From contig CAYZTM010000017.1 of NCBI GenBank assembly GCA_964481425.1, positions 31,547 through 95,546 of the forward strand: 64,000 nucleotides of DNA. The letters run 5' to 3'. The notes beneath the pieces are model-generated. The model saw only the letters and a program-made list of their open reading frames with translations, was not told where the DNA came from and searched no databases. The DNA comes from MKUN01 sp964481425. GTDB lineage: Bacteria; Bacteroidota; Bacteroidia; Chitinophagales; Chitinophagaceae. The number at the start of each line of letters is the position of its first letter. Within the stretch, counting starts at the first letter, position 1. Below are positions 1 through 9,025 of this stretch, piece by piece. The position numbers and the translations under genes are program-made.

Positions 1-1134
1 TCGTTCCGCTTCTTTTATCTGCCCGTCATAGTGCATACAGCGGGCCAGCGCTATATTGTACCAGCCAAAGCCCGGCGTCGATCCCGCAGCCATTATCATG
101 CCCTTCATCAGTTCTATACCGCTCTTGGGCTGTCCTTTGTATATATCCAGTATCGAGGTATAATAGGCCCACTCCTGCAGCCGTTTGTCCCCGTTATCCT
201 GTGCCGACGCTATTTTGTACTCCTTCTCCGCCTCCCTGAAATCCCCGCATATCGAACGGAAGGTAGCATAGTTGTTATGCGGGAACAAGGGCGTATTACG
301 CATCAGGTCAAAGTAATGCATCGCCGAGTCTATATTGAACGAGTAACTGTACAAGATGCACTTGTAATGATATACCGACAACCTGTCTGCCTTTTCATAA
401 CCCGGCTGAAAGATATGTTGGTTCAGTACCGCATCTCTGTTTATCTTCCTCATTTGCGAGTCAAGATAGCGGTTGGCAAGGCGTTCATTTTCGGCTATTG
501 AGTTCTTAAGGAATTTATACTTGTCACTGGTATAAAAACGGTTACGGTGCACCGTCCAGCCGAGAAAGTTGTAGGCATCCATGTAATATTCCCGCTGGAA
601 GTTCCATTTCAGTACCCTGCGCAGCAGGGCATACACCTTATCCGGCTGCTCCATATTGCTATAACACTGCACCAGGTACTGCGCTATCATCGTATAGTCT
701 ATCTGGAATTTATACGCGGGGTAGTAAGTAAGCAGGTCCGATGTCCTCGTGCCCAATTGTTTCTTATAATCCCTTTCTATCAGGTCCAGCGCATGCTCCA
801 GTGGTGCGGTAGCATTCTTGTAACCAAGGTAGTCTGCCGCATGGTTGTATTTATAGGCCCCTTCGAAAAACCAGCCTACATAATAGCTGCTGTCTATTCT
901 TTTGAACTCGCGCGACCTCGGCAATGCATCCTCACTGTTGGGCGATACGCCTATACGCTTCGCATCTATCTCATAGCGCTGCGATAGTTTCGCCGCCGGG
1001 TGCACCTGCATCTGCAGTACCTGCGGTTGCTGTTGTCCCTGCTGCTGACCTTGCTGTGCCCGCACACTATACCAAAACAATAGCATCGCTATCGTCAATA
1101 ATATGGTCGGTCTTTTACTGCTGTAAAAACACAT
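1..1134 (-). CDS. TPR-like exported protein, 3' end cut off by the window
   Basis: An open frame on the minus strand runs from an ATG at 1134 to the window edge without a stop (378 codons visible). The first ~30 residues form a signal peptide (hydrophobic TILLTIAMLLFWYSVRAQ), followed by a Gln-rich stretch. The rest is rich in Tyr, Ala and Leu with helical repeats of TPR type, for example around the YKNATAPLEHALDLIERDY and EAEKEYKIASAQD stretches. The gene starts 17 bases after the MoxR gene, so it is probably the last visible member of the porX/MoxR cluster. I do not recognise a specific function. A role as a periplasmic scaffold or partner protein is inference from the TPR-like character. 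The long plus-strand frames opposite it are shadows. Confidence 0.7.
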   Translation of the reverse strand, partial: MCFYSSKRPTILLTIAMLLFWYSVRAQQGQQQGQQQPQVLQMQVHPAAKLSQRYEIDAKRIGVSPNSEDALPRSREFKRIDSSYYVGWFFEGAYKYNHAADYLGYKNATAPLEHALDLIERDYKKQLGTRTSDLLTYYPAYKFQIDYTMIAQYLVQCYSNMEQPDKVYALLRRVLKWNFQREYYMDAYNFLGWTVHRNRFYTSDKYKFLKNSIAENERLANRYLDSQMRKINRDAVLNQHIFQPGYEKADRLSVYHYKCILYSYSFNIDSAMHYFDLMRNTPLFPHNNYATFRSICGDFREAEKEYKIASAQDNGDKRLQEWAYYTSILDIYKGQPKSGIELMKGMIMAAGSTPGFGWYNIALARCMHYDGQIKEAER

Positions 1135-1151
1135 CAGCCCTTTCCTTCTCC

Positions 1152-2165
1152 TTATTTATAAAGTTTCAGCCGGGCCAGGCGCTCAGCTTCTTTGTTGATG
1201 ATACTGTTCAGCGCTTTCTCGCGCCCGTCCTTGTTGCGGTATATCAGGCGGTGGTCCAGCACGGCATAGGCTATATCTTTTACATCATCCTCTATCACGA
1301 AATTACGTCCCCTCACCAGTGCATAGGCCCTCAGGCAACGCAGGAATGCTATCCCGCTCCTGGTCGATGCCCCCAGCACTATATCCGGGTGCTCGCGGGT
1401 GCCACGCACTATATGGCTTACGCCTTGTACTATCTCATCGTGCACGTACACCTGCTTTGCAGCTTCCTGCAGGCTCAGCAGGTCCTGCATGCTCAGCACC
1501 TGCTCCATCTGCACCAGGTTTCGGGCTATTTCAAGGTACTCGCGGTATATATTCACCTCGGTCTGTTCATCCACGTAGCCGAATATGATCTTCATGAAAA
1601 AACGGTCCAGTTGCGCCGCAGGCAGCGGGTAGGTACCTTCCATCTCTATCGGGTTCTGCGTGGCGATAGTGAAGAACAAACGCTCCAGTTTCAGCGTCGT
1701 ATCACCCACCGTTATCTGTTGCTCAGCCATAGCTTCCAGCAGGGCGCTTTGCACCTTGGGCGAGGCCCGGTTTATTTCATCTGCAAGCAACACATTGCAG
1801 AACAGCGGCCCTTTCTTGAATACGAATTCTTTGTTCCGGTCGTCGAAGATATGGGTACCGATCAGGTCCATCGGCAACAGGTCGGGGGTGAACTGGATAC
1901 GCTTAAAGATCACATGTTCCTCGCCCCGCTCACCACTGATGCATTGTGCCAGCGTACGGGCCAGTACTGTTTTACCGGTACCCGGGTTGTCTTCCATCAG
2001 TATATGGCCGCCTGCCAGCAGGCAGGTGATCACCAGCTCTATCTTATCCCGCTTACCGCGTATCACGCGCTCCACCTCTTCTATCAGCTGGGGTATCCGG
2101 GTCGTCACATCCCTTTCTTCGCTATTTTCAGGTATTTGCTGTTCTTCCGGAAGGTTTTCCATCAT
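1152..2165 (-). CDS. MoxR-family AAA+ ATPase
   Basis: A 337-residue cytoplasmic ATPase of the MoxR group, chaperones that use ATP to activate or remodel partner proteins. Walker A is DNPGTGKT (residues 59-66), Walker B is VLLADE (125-130) followed by the MoxR-typical INRASPKVQSALLEAM, and sensor 1 lies in ATQNPIEMEGTYPLP (168-182). MoxR proteins usually sit beside von Willebrand factor A proteins. None is visible here: the neighbours are a TPR-like exported protein 17 bases downstream and a DUF1648-like membrane protein 125 bases upstream. The client is therefore unknown. A second MoxR paralogue lies at 26014-27021. It has the more usual GVPGLAKT Walker A, whereas this copy has DNPGTGKT, so the two belong to different subgroups. 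Confidence 0.93.
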   Translation of the reverse strand: MMENLPEEQQIPENSEERDVTTRIPQLIEEVERVIRGKRDKIELVITCLLAGGHILMEDNPGTGKTVLARTLAQCISGERGEEHVIFKRIQFTPDLLPMDLIGTHIFDDRNKEFVFKKGPLFCNVLLADEINRASPKVQSALLEAMAEQQITVGDTTLKLERLFFTIATQNPIEMEGTYPLPAAQLDRFFMKIIFGYVDEQTEVNIYREYLEIARNLVQMEQVLSMQDLLSLQEAAKQVYVHDEIVQGVSHIVRGTREHPDIVLGASTRSGIAFLRCLRAYALVRGRNFVIEDDVKDIAYAVLDHRLIYRNKDGREKALNSIINKEAERLARLKLYK

Positions 2166-2290
2166 AGGATATAAACTTTGTACAATTTTAATGATTTATC
2201 AATTGGCTTAGGGTATGCCCCTGATAATTTTTTGTGAAAAGTCCTTGTCTGCAACTACGAAGATCTGCTTATGAAATACAGCACGCATCT

Positions 2291-2800
2291 TTAGCGTCTT
2301 CCCCCGGCACGCATCTTCCTGCGCCTGCTAATATAATACAGCAAGGGCACCAGTAGCAATATTGCCTCCCATAAGGTAGCAGGCCAGCCCGGTTTATTCA
2401 GCTCTTTATACGATAGCCTGATGGTCTCGCAAAGCTCCAGGGTGCAGGCTACCAGTATTACCAGCTTTATCCTTATCAGTGTTCGTGCCGATATACGATG
2501 ATGATGCTCCGCGTGGGCAATGGTCACATTCATTCCCCTTTCCGGGCTTCTGCCGATAAGGCTGATGATCATATACAGGAATATGCCTATTGCCGGTAGC
2601 AGGAAAAAGTACGACTTGCTGATGTATTGGTCCACATACCCCGCTGCATTCAGCCGCACAGGTATCGCGTCGGGCAGCAGTATATAGCTGATATTACAAG
2701 CGATGAAAAGCAATATAAGCAACACCAGGTTAGTGCGCTCCATCAGCTTTTCCACCTTGCCAGGCAATATCCATATTTCCTGCACCTTTTCGTCCCACAT
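2291..2800 (-). CDS. DUF1648-like small membrane protein
   Basis: A 169-residue integral membrane protein with about four membrane segments (roughly residues 23-42, 68-88, 110-125 and 143-158). Between the first two segments is LPDAIPVRLNAAGYVDQYIS, which fits the DUF1648 pattern (LP..IP..FN..G..D...SK). DUF1648 is known from SdpI-type immunity proteins and many unstudied membrane proteins. The gene begins 15 bases after the porX stop codon, so co-transcription with porX is likely. An internal Met at residue 20 is an alternative start. Function is unknown; a sensing or envelope role is only a guess from the neighbours. Confidence 0.75.
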   Translation of the reverse strand: MWDEKVQEIWILPGKVEKLMERTNLVLLILLFIACNISYILLPDAIPVRLNAAGYVDQYISKSYFFLLPAIGIFLYMIISLIGRSPERGMNVTIAHAEHHHRISARTLIRIKLVILVACTLELCETIRLSYKELNKPGWPATLWEAILLLVPLLYYISRRRKMRAGGRR

Positions 2801-2815
2801 ACATTGTTACGTTTA

Positions 2816-4372
2816 TCATTTGCTATGCAGCCGTATCACGGGTACTATCATTTCCTCCAGCGATATGCCGCCGTGTTGAAATGTGTTCCTGTAGTAATTT
2901 ACGTAATGATTATAATTATTAGGGTAGCATAGGAAAATATCCTCCTTCGCAAATATGAAGGTTGAACTCACATTAGGCCTTGGCAAGCCGGCTTCCCTCG
3001 GGTCGCGGAAGGCCAGCACATCCTTGTCCTCATACTGCAGGTTCCTCCCATGCTTATAGCGCAGGTTGGTTGTGGTGTGCCTGTCACCAATACATTTGCT
3101 TGGCTGCTTTACCCTTACCGTTCCATGGTCGGTGGTAATGAACACCTGGATGTCCTTATCGGCTATCTTACGCAGGGCACGGTATAGCGGCGAGTGTTCG
3201 AACCAGCTAACCGTAAGCGAGCGGTACGATACTTCATCCCCAGCCAGCTCTTTCAGCACTTCCATTTCCGTCCGTGCATGCGATAGCATGTCCACAAAGT
3301 TGTACACCACCACGGTCAGGTCATTGTTGAGGCAGTTGTGTATATTGTCTTCGAAGCTTTTGCCATCTTCGTTATTGGTTATTTTTATGTATTGCCATTT
3401 CAGGCCGTCCAGTTTCAGGTCTTTCAGCTGCCCCCCCAGGAACTTTTCTTCGAATAGGTTCTTACCCCCTTCTTCATCATCGTTCTTCCACTCATTCGGG
3501 TAGCGCTTTTCTATATCCACCGGTAGCATTCCGGCAAAGAGGGCATTACGGCTGTATTGCGTAGCTGTGGGCAGGATACTGTAAAACGAATCTTCCTCTA
3601 TTGTTTTGAACGACTCGTTCACAATGGGTTGCAGCACTTTCCATTGGTCATACCTCAGGTTATCGATCACCAGCAGGAACGATGGTTTGCCCTTTTCAAG
3701 GAAGGGCGCCACCTTTTTCTTGATCAGGTTATGTGAGAAAAGGGGAGCTGAATCCGGGTTCTTGATCCACTTGCCGTAGTTCTTCGATACGTACTTGCTG
3801 AATTCTGTATTGGCCTCCGACTTCTGGCTTTGCAATACCTCCATCATTTCCGAGCTGTCACTGCGGGCCATCTCCAGCTCCCAGTACACCAGCTTCTTAT
3901 ATAGTTCCTTCCACTCCTCGTGGTCGGGGTTCGAGCTCAGTGCCATGAACAGGTTACGAAATTCCTGCTGGTAAGCAGTCGTCGTCCTTTCCGATACCAG
4001 CCTTTTGGTATCCATTATCTTCTTCAGCGATAGCAGCACCTGGTTTGGGTTCACCGGTTTTATCAGGTAGTCGCTTATCTGCGAGCCTATGGCCTCTTCC
4101 ATTATATATTCAGCCTCGTTCTTGGTCACCATCACCACCGGCAGTTGCGGATGGGTCTCTTTTATTTTGGCCAGCGTTTCCAGCCCCGTCATGCCGGGCA
4201 TGCTCTCGTCCAGCAGCACCACGTCCATGTCCTTTTCTTTCAGCAGTTCCAGCGCATCATGCCCGTTCGATATAGGCGTCACCTCGTAGCCCTTATTGGT
4301 CAGGAAAAGGATCTGCGATTTCAGCGATTCTATCTCATCGTCCACCCATAATATTTCACCTTGTGTGCTCAT
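2816..4372 (-). CDS. porX: PorX: response regulator with PglZ domain (T9SS regulator)
   Basis: A 518-residue two-domain cytoplasmic protein. Residues 1-120 are a CheY-like receiver with an acidic pocket at D11/D12, phospho-acceptor D55 in DVVLLDESMPG, T83 and K105 of IKP. The C-terminal part is a PglZ domain of the alkaline-phosphatase superfamily, with likely metal ligands in VIDNLRYDQW (D237), NFVDMLSH (D361, H365) and TTDHGT (D415, H416). In Bacteroidota this architecture is PorX, which with the PorY kinase controls type IX secretion, and whose PglZ domain has been reported to cut cyclic oligonucleotides. I chose the ATG at 4372 (MSTQGEILWVDDE) because the longer frame to 4399 begins with TTG and adds nine residues not expected in the family. 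The four T9SS cargo proteins in this window are potential regulon members. Confidence 0.93.
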   Translation of the reverse strand: MSTQGEILWVDDEIESLKSQILFLTNKGYEVTPISNGHDALELLKEKDMDVVLLDESMPGMTGLETLAKIKETHPQLPVVMVTKNEAEYIMEEAIGSQISDYLIKPVNPNQVLLSLKKIMDTKRLVSERTTTAYQQEFRNLFMALSSNPDHEEWKELYKKLVYWELEMARSDSSEMMEVLQSQKSEANTEFSKYVSKNYGKWIKNPDSAPLFSHNLIKKKVAPFLEKGKPSFLLVIDNLRYDQWKVLQPIVNESFKTIEEDSFYSILPTATQYSRNALFAGMLPVDIEKRYPNEWKNDDEEGGKNLFEEKFLGGQLKDLKLDGLKWQYIKITNNEDGKSFEDNIHNCLNNDLTVVVYNFVDMLSHARTEMEVLKELAGDEVSYRSLTVSWFEHSPLYRALRKIADKDIQVFITTDHGTVRVKQPSKCIGDRHTTTNLRYKHGRNLQYEDKDVLAFRDPREAGLPRPNVSSTFIFAKEDIFLCYPNNYNHYVNYYRNTFQHGGISLEEMIVPVIRLHSK

Positions 4373-4617
4373 AATTCTTAGATTTCTTGTTTTATACAAT
4401 TACAACTTACGCTAATTTGATGGAAATTCCTTGCCGCCATCAGGCGGCCTCTATCTATTTAACGCAAGTTTTGCAAGTATAGTTTGCCCTTTGTTAAGTA
4501 TTCCAGAAAAATTGTGCCCCTGCTGCTGAGCTTGGGCATTATATACCTGCACTATCTCTCAAAATCACTATTTTTCACTATTAATTACAATCGCTCACAC
4601 ATCACATTTTTTAGCTT

Positions 4618-5082
4618 TTGGCTTTTCAATTGAATATCCGCCCTGCTTTAGCTTCAGATTGCCCGCGCATGCTCGAACTTGTTCGTGAACTGGCAGCATA
4701 TGAACATGCTCCCGATGAAGTAACTATCAGCATGCAGCATTTTACCGAAAGTGGCTTTGGTTCCACCCCCGCCTGGTGGGCCATAGTGGCCGAAGCAGAT
4801 GGGCAGGTGGTCGGCTTTGCGCTCTGGTACATCCGTTTCTCCACATGGAAAGGCCAGCGCATGTACCTTGAGGACATCATCGTTACAGAGGCCTGGCGCG
4901 GCAAGGGTATTGGTTCTATGCTGATGGATGAACTCCTCCGGATAGCCCGCGAAAAGAACTTTGTAGGTATCAGCTGGCAGGTGCTCGATTGGAACGAACC
5001 TGCTATAAACTTCTACAAACGTTACAATGCCACTTTTGATGGAGAATGGCTGAATGCTGCCATTGGTTTTAATCCGTCCTGA
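4618..5082 (+). CDS. GNAT-family N-acetyltransferase (diamine acetyltransferase-like)
   Basis: A 154-residue acetyltransferase. The acetyl-CoA binding motif A is clear: LEDIIVTEAWRGKGIGSMLM (residues 82-101), with the pyrophosphate-binding R-G-K-G-I-G loop. The C-terminal part (WQVLDWNEPAINFYKRYNA) is typical of the GNAT subgroup related to spermidine/spermine or thialysine acetyltransferases. The substrate cannot be read from sequence. The only sensible start is TTG at 4618 (or TTG at 4630), because the first in-frame ATG at 4669 would remove the first strand. The gene converges on the DUF6089 gene and their 3' ends overlap by 14 bases. Confidence 0.9.
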   Translation: MAFQLNIRPALASDCPRMLELVRELAAYEHAPDEVTISMQHFTESGFGSTPAWWAIVAEADGQVVGFALWYIRFSTWKGQRMYLEDIIVTEAWRGKGIGSMLMDELLRIAREKNFVGISWQVLDWNEPAINFYKRYNATFDGEWLNAAIGFNPS

Positions 5083-5938
5083 AATCGTGGTTCATATACC
5101 CCGGGCAGCGGTACACCTTTAGCTGGAAGGAAACATTGATCATGAACATCAGGTACTGGTCGCGGGTGCTGGTGTTGCCGCGCTGCTTACCCGGCCTGCC
5201 CAGCGGATCATTAGGCGTTATTTCTGTCGAGCGGTCCTGCAGGTAATAAGCCGGGGGCTGCTGCACGCTCGGGTCTTTGGCAAAATATTGCGAGCCTACG
5301 TAGTACGAGCTTACATCGTCCAGGTAGTCGGTCATGGTCAGCCTGTCTGCTATCTCGAAGCCCACATTGGTGCCCGGGTTCATCCACCATTTTATTCCTG
5401 CCCCTACCGGGAAGCATACACTTACCGGCTGGTATTTGTGGCTGTTGAAGCCCACATTCTGCCCCTCGGTACCCAAAGGCCTCAGGTAATATCTTTTACC
5501 GTTAAAACTTGTGTATGGATTATAATAGAATACACCAACCCCACCCGTAAGGTAAGGCGTGAAACGGCTGCCAAAATCACCGGTCGAGAAACGTACAAAG
5601 TTGAATTCGCCCTGCACACAAAACTCCAGCACATCGCTCTTAAAGTTCAGGTTACGCCTTTGCTGAAAGGGGTCTTTCGAATATTTATCATCATAGCCCA
5701 CCTTCGCATAGTTCAGCGTGGTCTTGAGAGCAATGTACGGGTTCAGGTGAAAGCGGATGAAACCGCCGCCAGCAGGCCGTACATACTTAAAGCCATAGTT
5801 CGTATTCAGGTCACCGAAGTACTCCGAGCCGCCCAGCGATACGCCATACTCCCTGCCGCTGTAGAAATATTGCGCACCGGCACGCCCGGCGCCCGCGAAT
5901 ATCAATATCAGTAGCATTATTTTGGTCTGTCTGCTCAT
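5069..5938 (-). CDS. DUF6089 outer-membrane beta-barrel protein
   Basis: An approximately 289-residue exported protein with an N-terminal signal peptide (IMLLILIFAGAGRAGAQ) and alternating aromatic/hydrophobic strands that end in a Phe-rich C-terminal region, as expected for a small outer-membrane barrel. The GREYGVSLGGSEYFGDLN start of the mature protein is characteristic of the DUF6089 family. In Bacteroidota these proteins commonly sit next to NAD kinase and outer-membrane assembly genes, and here nadK lies directly upstream on the same strand. The ATG at 5938 (MSRQTK) gives the best signal peptide; in-frame starts at 5947 and 5965 are possible. The molecular function is not known. Confidence 0.85.
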   Translation of the reverse strand: MSRQTKIMLLILIFAGAGRAGAQYFYSGREYGVSLGGSEYFGDLNTNYGFKYVRPAGGGFIRFHLNPYIALKTTLNYAKVGYDDKYSKDPFQQRRNLNFKSDVLEFCVQGEFNFVRFSTGDFGSRFTPYLTGGVGVFYYNPYTSFNGKRYYLRPLGTEGQNVGFNSHKYQPVSVCFPVGAGIKWWMNPGTNVGFEIADRLTMTDYLDDVSSYYVGSQYFAKDPSVQQPPAYYLQDRSTEITPNDPLGRPGKQRGNTSTRDQYLMFMINVSFQLKVYRCPGYMNHDFRTD

Positions 5939-5992
5939 TATGGCCATGAATAAATGTAACGGCAAATGTAGTTTTTTATTGTTTTCAAAAGT

Positions 5993-6871
5993 TTAGTTCC
6001 GTCGGTCTATGCCCCAATACAGTTTTTGGCGTATGGTTTTCAGGAAGTTATGCTCATCCGGGCGCACCAGCGATATAGTAAATTGTTCTTTTTTAACCGC
6101 CAGTTGCACGCCACTGGTTATGGTCTCTGTCCGCGAGTCAAGGGTGCATAAAAACTGTTCCGTTCTGCCCTCCACCTCGAAGGAGATCACATTGTCATCC
6201 GGCACCACTATCGAGCGGGTGTTCAGGTTATGCGGGGCCACCGGCGTTATCACAAAGCTCGAGGTTTGCGGGAACACCACCGGCCCGTTGCAGCTCAGCG
6301 AGTACCCTGTCGATCCTGTAGGTGTGGCCACTATCAGGCCATCGGCCCAGTAGGTATTCAGGAACTCACCGTTCAGGTAGGTATGTATCTTGATCATCGA
6401 CGAGGAGTCCTTCCTGTGCAGGGTGAACTCATTGAGCGCAAACGGCGCCCCGTCGAACAAGGGTATGCTGCTGTCGAGGTGCAATAATGTGCGTTTCTCC
6501 AGTGTGTAAGAGCCCCGCACCAGTGAGAGTATGGCTGCCTCCACCTCCTCCTCGGGTATGGCTGCCAAAAAGCCCAGCCGCCCTAAGTTGATACCGATCA
6601 ACGGTATATTACTGCTGCCCACAAAACACACAGTGTCCAGCAGCGTACCATCCCCACCCAGGCTGAAAAGCATATCGGTATGTAGCGGCAGGTCTTTCTT
6701 ACCGGTAAATAGCTGCGGGGCCTGCTCCAGCGATATATGAGGTGCTATGCGTTCGTAGAAGTCCTTGTAAAATACCATCTGCAGGTTATGGTCCTTCAGC
6801 ATCTGCACGATATGTTTCAGCACAGGTATATCCTGCTCCTCGAACGTGCGGTTATATATGGCTACTAACAT
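5993..6871 (-). CDS. nadK: NAD kinase
   Basis: This enzyme phosphorylates NAD+ to NADP+ in the cytoplasm. The 292-residue protein has the signature GGDGT motif (residues 72-76), the Asn-Glu pair of the substrate site (LNEFTLHR, near 147) and DGLIVATPTGSTGYS (177-191). The chosen start is the ATG at 6871 (MLVAIYNRTF), which matches the usual family start and length. An in-frame ATG at 6910 would add 13 residues. The gene lies just upstream of the DUF6089 barrel gene, a pairing common in this phylum. Confidence 0.96.
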   Translation of the reverse strand: MLVAIYNRTFEEQDIPVLKHIVQMLKDHNLQMVFYKDFYERIAPHISLEQAPQLFTGKKDLPLHTDMLFSLGGDGTLLDTVCFVGSSNIPLIGINLGRLGFLAAIPEEEVEAAILSLVRGSYTLEKRTLLHLDSSIPLFDGAPFALNEFTLHRKDSSSMIKIHTYLNGEFLNTYWADGLIVATPTGSTGYSLSCNGPVVFPQTSSFVITPVAPHNLNTRSIVVPDDNVISFEVEGRTEQFLCTLDSRTETITSGVQLAVKKEQFTISLVRPDEHNFLKTIRQKLYWGIDRRN

Positions 6872-7002
6872 AGGCAGATGTTTGCGCAAATTTCGCGTAA
6901 AATAAACCATTTTCCCTCATTTGCCCGGTATAATGACCTCCATCATACTGATGGCAAGCCTATATCTCATCATTATGTCGTAATTTCATCTATTATACCT
7001 GT

Positions 7003-8496
7003 ATGCGTTCACGTATCGTTGTAGCATTATTATTGGTGGCAACTTTTGCATCGCTGTACCTGCTTAACTCCTGTAAGCATTCGCCCTTCCCTGCCCCAGC
7101 AGCTGCGGGCAATGGCAACTATCCCGATAGCATCGCTTCCATCTTCATTACCAAATGCGCCATCACCGGCTGCCACGATGCATCCGGCTATGTGAATGCG
7201 GCCAACCTCCGCCTCGATACATGGGAGAACCTCTTTAAAGGCTCATCGAGCGGGGCTGAAGTGATACCCTACAACCCCAAATACAGCTCATTGCTCTATT
7301 TCATCAACACCGATTCTACCCGTGGCCTCGTGGTGCCTCCTACCATGCCTTATAACTATCCGCCCCTCTCCGACCAGGAGTACAATACCATACAGAACTG
7401 GATCGCGGCTGGTGCACCGGATAAGGACGGCAATATACCCTTCGCCTCCAACCCCGATACGCGGCAGAAGATATACCTCACCCAGCAGGGCTGTGACCTG
7501 ATGGCCGTGATAGATGGAGCATCGGGTGTTATCATGCGGATATTTCCCATTGGCATATCGGGGAGTACCGAGGCGCCACACTCCGTACACTTCACACAAG
7601 ATGGCAGGTATGCCTACGTATCATACGCCGCAGGCACCGCCACCCAGAAGATAGATGCCAATACAGATACCGTCATCGCTACCATCAACCTGCCGGACAA
7701 TGGCGGCATTGTTAACATCAGCCCCGATGGCGAGCATGTCATGGTATCCACTTACATCGCCAATGGCCAGCTGTACGATAACAACTTCAACAACCTGAGC
7801 TACACCGGTACCGGGCCCAACACCTTCAACTACCCGCACGGTATCGCCTCCACACCCAACTGGGACACCTTCTATGTCACCTCGCAATATGGCAACGTGG
7901 TGTACCGCTACGTGCCCGGCAAGATACCGCCCATCATCAAGCTGCCGCTGGATACCACGCAACCTACAGTGGTGGGCACAGGGGGCCTCTACTCCGACCC
8001 GCACGAGATCATCATGACGCCCGACCACTCCAAATTCTTCGTCAGCTGCCAGAATACCAACGAGGTGCGCGTGCTGGATGCGCATACCTATAAAGTATTG
8101 GCCGTGATACCTGTGGGCGCAGTGCCGCAGGAGTTTGCCATAGCACCATCGAAGCATGAACTGTTCGTGAGCTGTATTTATGATGAGGCCAATCCCAACC
8201 CGGGCTGCAAGGGCTCGGTGTATGTGATAGACTACAACAGCCTGCAACTGGTGGGCGGCCCCATCTACGGCGACTTCTACGAGCCGCATGGCATTGCCGT
8301 AGATGAGCAGAACAACAACCTCTACGTGGTGAGCAGTAATGTGACCACCACCGGGCCGCCGCCGCACCATGTATCGGAGTGTGGCTCTACTGCCGGCTGG
8401 TACAGCATCTACGACCTGACCACGCTGCAGCCCCGCAACCACTTCCGCTACCAGACCACCAATGCCCCCTACTCCGCCGACACACGGTTCAGGTGA
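7003..8496 (+). CDS. Lipoprotein with c-haem-like motif fused to a YVTN/YncE-type beta-propeller
   Basis: A 497-residue exported protein. The first 24 residues are a lipoprotein signal peptide ending in LLNSC (C24 is the likely lipidated Cys). Residues ~44-135 resemble the cytochrome-c-like domain of Planctomycete type, with CAITGCH at 52-58 (a CX4CH spacing instead of the usual CX2CH) and the typical Trp-Ile-x-x-Gly-Ala-Pro ending (NWIAAGAPDKDGN). Residues ~145-480 form a beta-propeller with YVTN-like repeats (VMVSTYIANGQ, FFVSCQNTNEVRVLDAHTYK, LYVVSSNVTTT). It probably sits at the cell surface or in the periplasm as a redox or binding protein. Whether haem is attached with a CX4CH spacing is uncertain. 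No other cytochrome gene lies nearby. Confidence 0.85.
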   Translation: MRSRIVVALLLVATFASLYLLNSCKHSPFPAPAAAGNGNYPDSIASIFITKCAITGCHDASGYVNAANLRLDTWENLFKGSSSGAEVIPYNPKYSSLLYFINTDSTRGLVVPPTMPYNYPPLSDQEYNTIQNWIAAGAPDKDGNIPFASNPDTRQKIYLTQQGCDLMAVIDGASGVIMRIFPIGISGSTEAPHSVHFTQDGRYAYVSYAAGTATQKIDANTDTVIATINLPDNGGIVNISPDGEHVMVSTYIANGQLYDNNFNNLSYTGTGPNTFNYPHGIASTPNWDTFYVTSQYGNVVYRYVPGKIPPIIKLPLDTTQPTVVGTGGLYSDPHEIIMTPDHSKFFVSCQNTNEVRVLDAHTYKVLAVIPVGAVPQEFAIAPSKHELFVSCIYDEANPNPGCKGSVYVIDYNSLQLVGGPIYGDFYEPHGIAVDEQNNNLYVVSSNVTTTGPPPHHVSECGSTAGWYSIYDLTTLQPRNHFRYQTTNAPYSADTRFR

Positions 8497-8543
8497 GCAC
8501 AGATGCTTATCAACTTATCGCGGCGATCAACTAAATTTGCGCC

Positions 8544-8882
8544 ATGCTCAGCATATCCCTGCACGGTATCCGCATCCACGCGCCCATCGGTATGTACCCG
8601 GAGGAGCGCATACATGGCAATGACTTCGAGATAGATGTGGATATATATATGCCGGTGAACAAGGCACTGCCCTGGCCCTTCGTGGACTACAGTATGATAC
8701 AGCATACCGTAAGCACCATCTTCGCGCAGCCGGGGGAGATACTCGAGGCCTTCGTTCGGGAGATACATGAAAGCCTGGCCCAACAGGTGCCCACTGCCGA
8801 AAGGGTCAGGGTGTGTATCCGGAAGATGAACCCACCGCTGCCGGGCGATGTACGCTATGCGCAGGTTTGCTACGAAGCTTAA
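8544..8882 (+). CDS. folB: Dihydroneopterin aldolase
   Basis: This 112-residue enzyme converts 7,8-dihydroneopterin to 6-hydroxymethyl-dihydropterin and glycolaldehyde in folate synthesis. The family pattern is clear: ISLHGIRIHAPIGMYPEER with the conserved Tyr and Glu, GNDFEIDVDI, and the VDYSMIQ...ILEAFVREI block. The length matches the family. A TAAATTTG sequence at 8532-8539 fits the Bacteroidota -7 element and lies only four bases before the ATG, which would give a nearly leaderless message. I see no matching -33 element. Confidence 0.93.
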   Translation: MLSISLHGIRIHAPIGMYPEERIHGNDFEIDVDIYMPVNKALPWPFVDYSMIQHTVSTIFAQPGEILEAFVREIHESLAQQVPTAERVRVCIRKMNPPLPGDVRYAQVCYEA

Positions 8883-8903
8883 ATAAATGCGGGGAATGCG
8901 ACT

Positions 8904-9003
8904 ATGTGATGGAATGTGTTGAACCCGTAAGATAAAAAACACATTGTTCCACTCCATCACATTTACCCTACTCACCGATCCGCATTGCCGTATTCCATCA
9001 CAT
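8904..9003. repeat. Inverted repeat between the convergent folB and purL genes
   Basis: The 12-base string at 8904-8915 (ATGTGATGGAAT) is the perfect reverse complement of 8992-9003, and matches 8951-8962 in 11 of 12 positions. A second pairing is possible between 8912-8920 and 8938-8946. The element fills the gap between two convergent genes, so it may serve as a two-way terminator or be a small palindromic repeat. No T-tract follows it. Confidence 0.5.
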
Positions 9004-9025
9004 TGCTCACATTAACTAAATCGTG

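Noticed and set aside
924..2174. 416-residue plus-strand frame
   Set aside because: It is antisense to a clear MoxR ATPase and to the TPR-like gene, and its translation is not protein-like.
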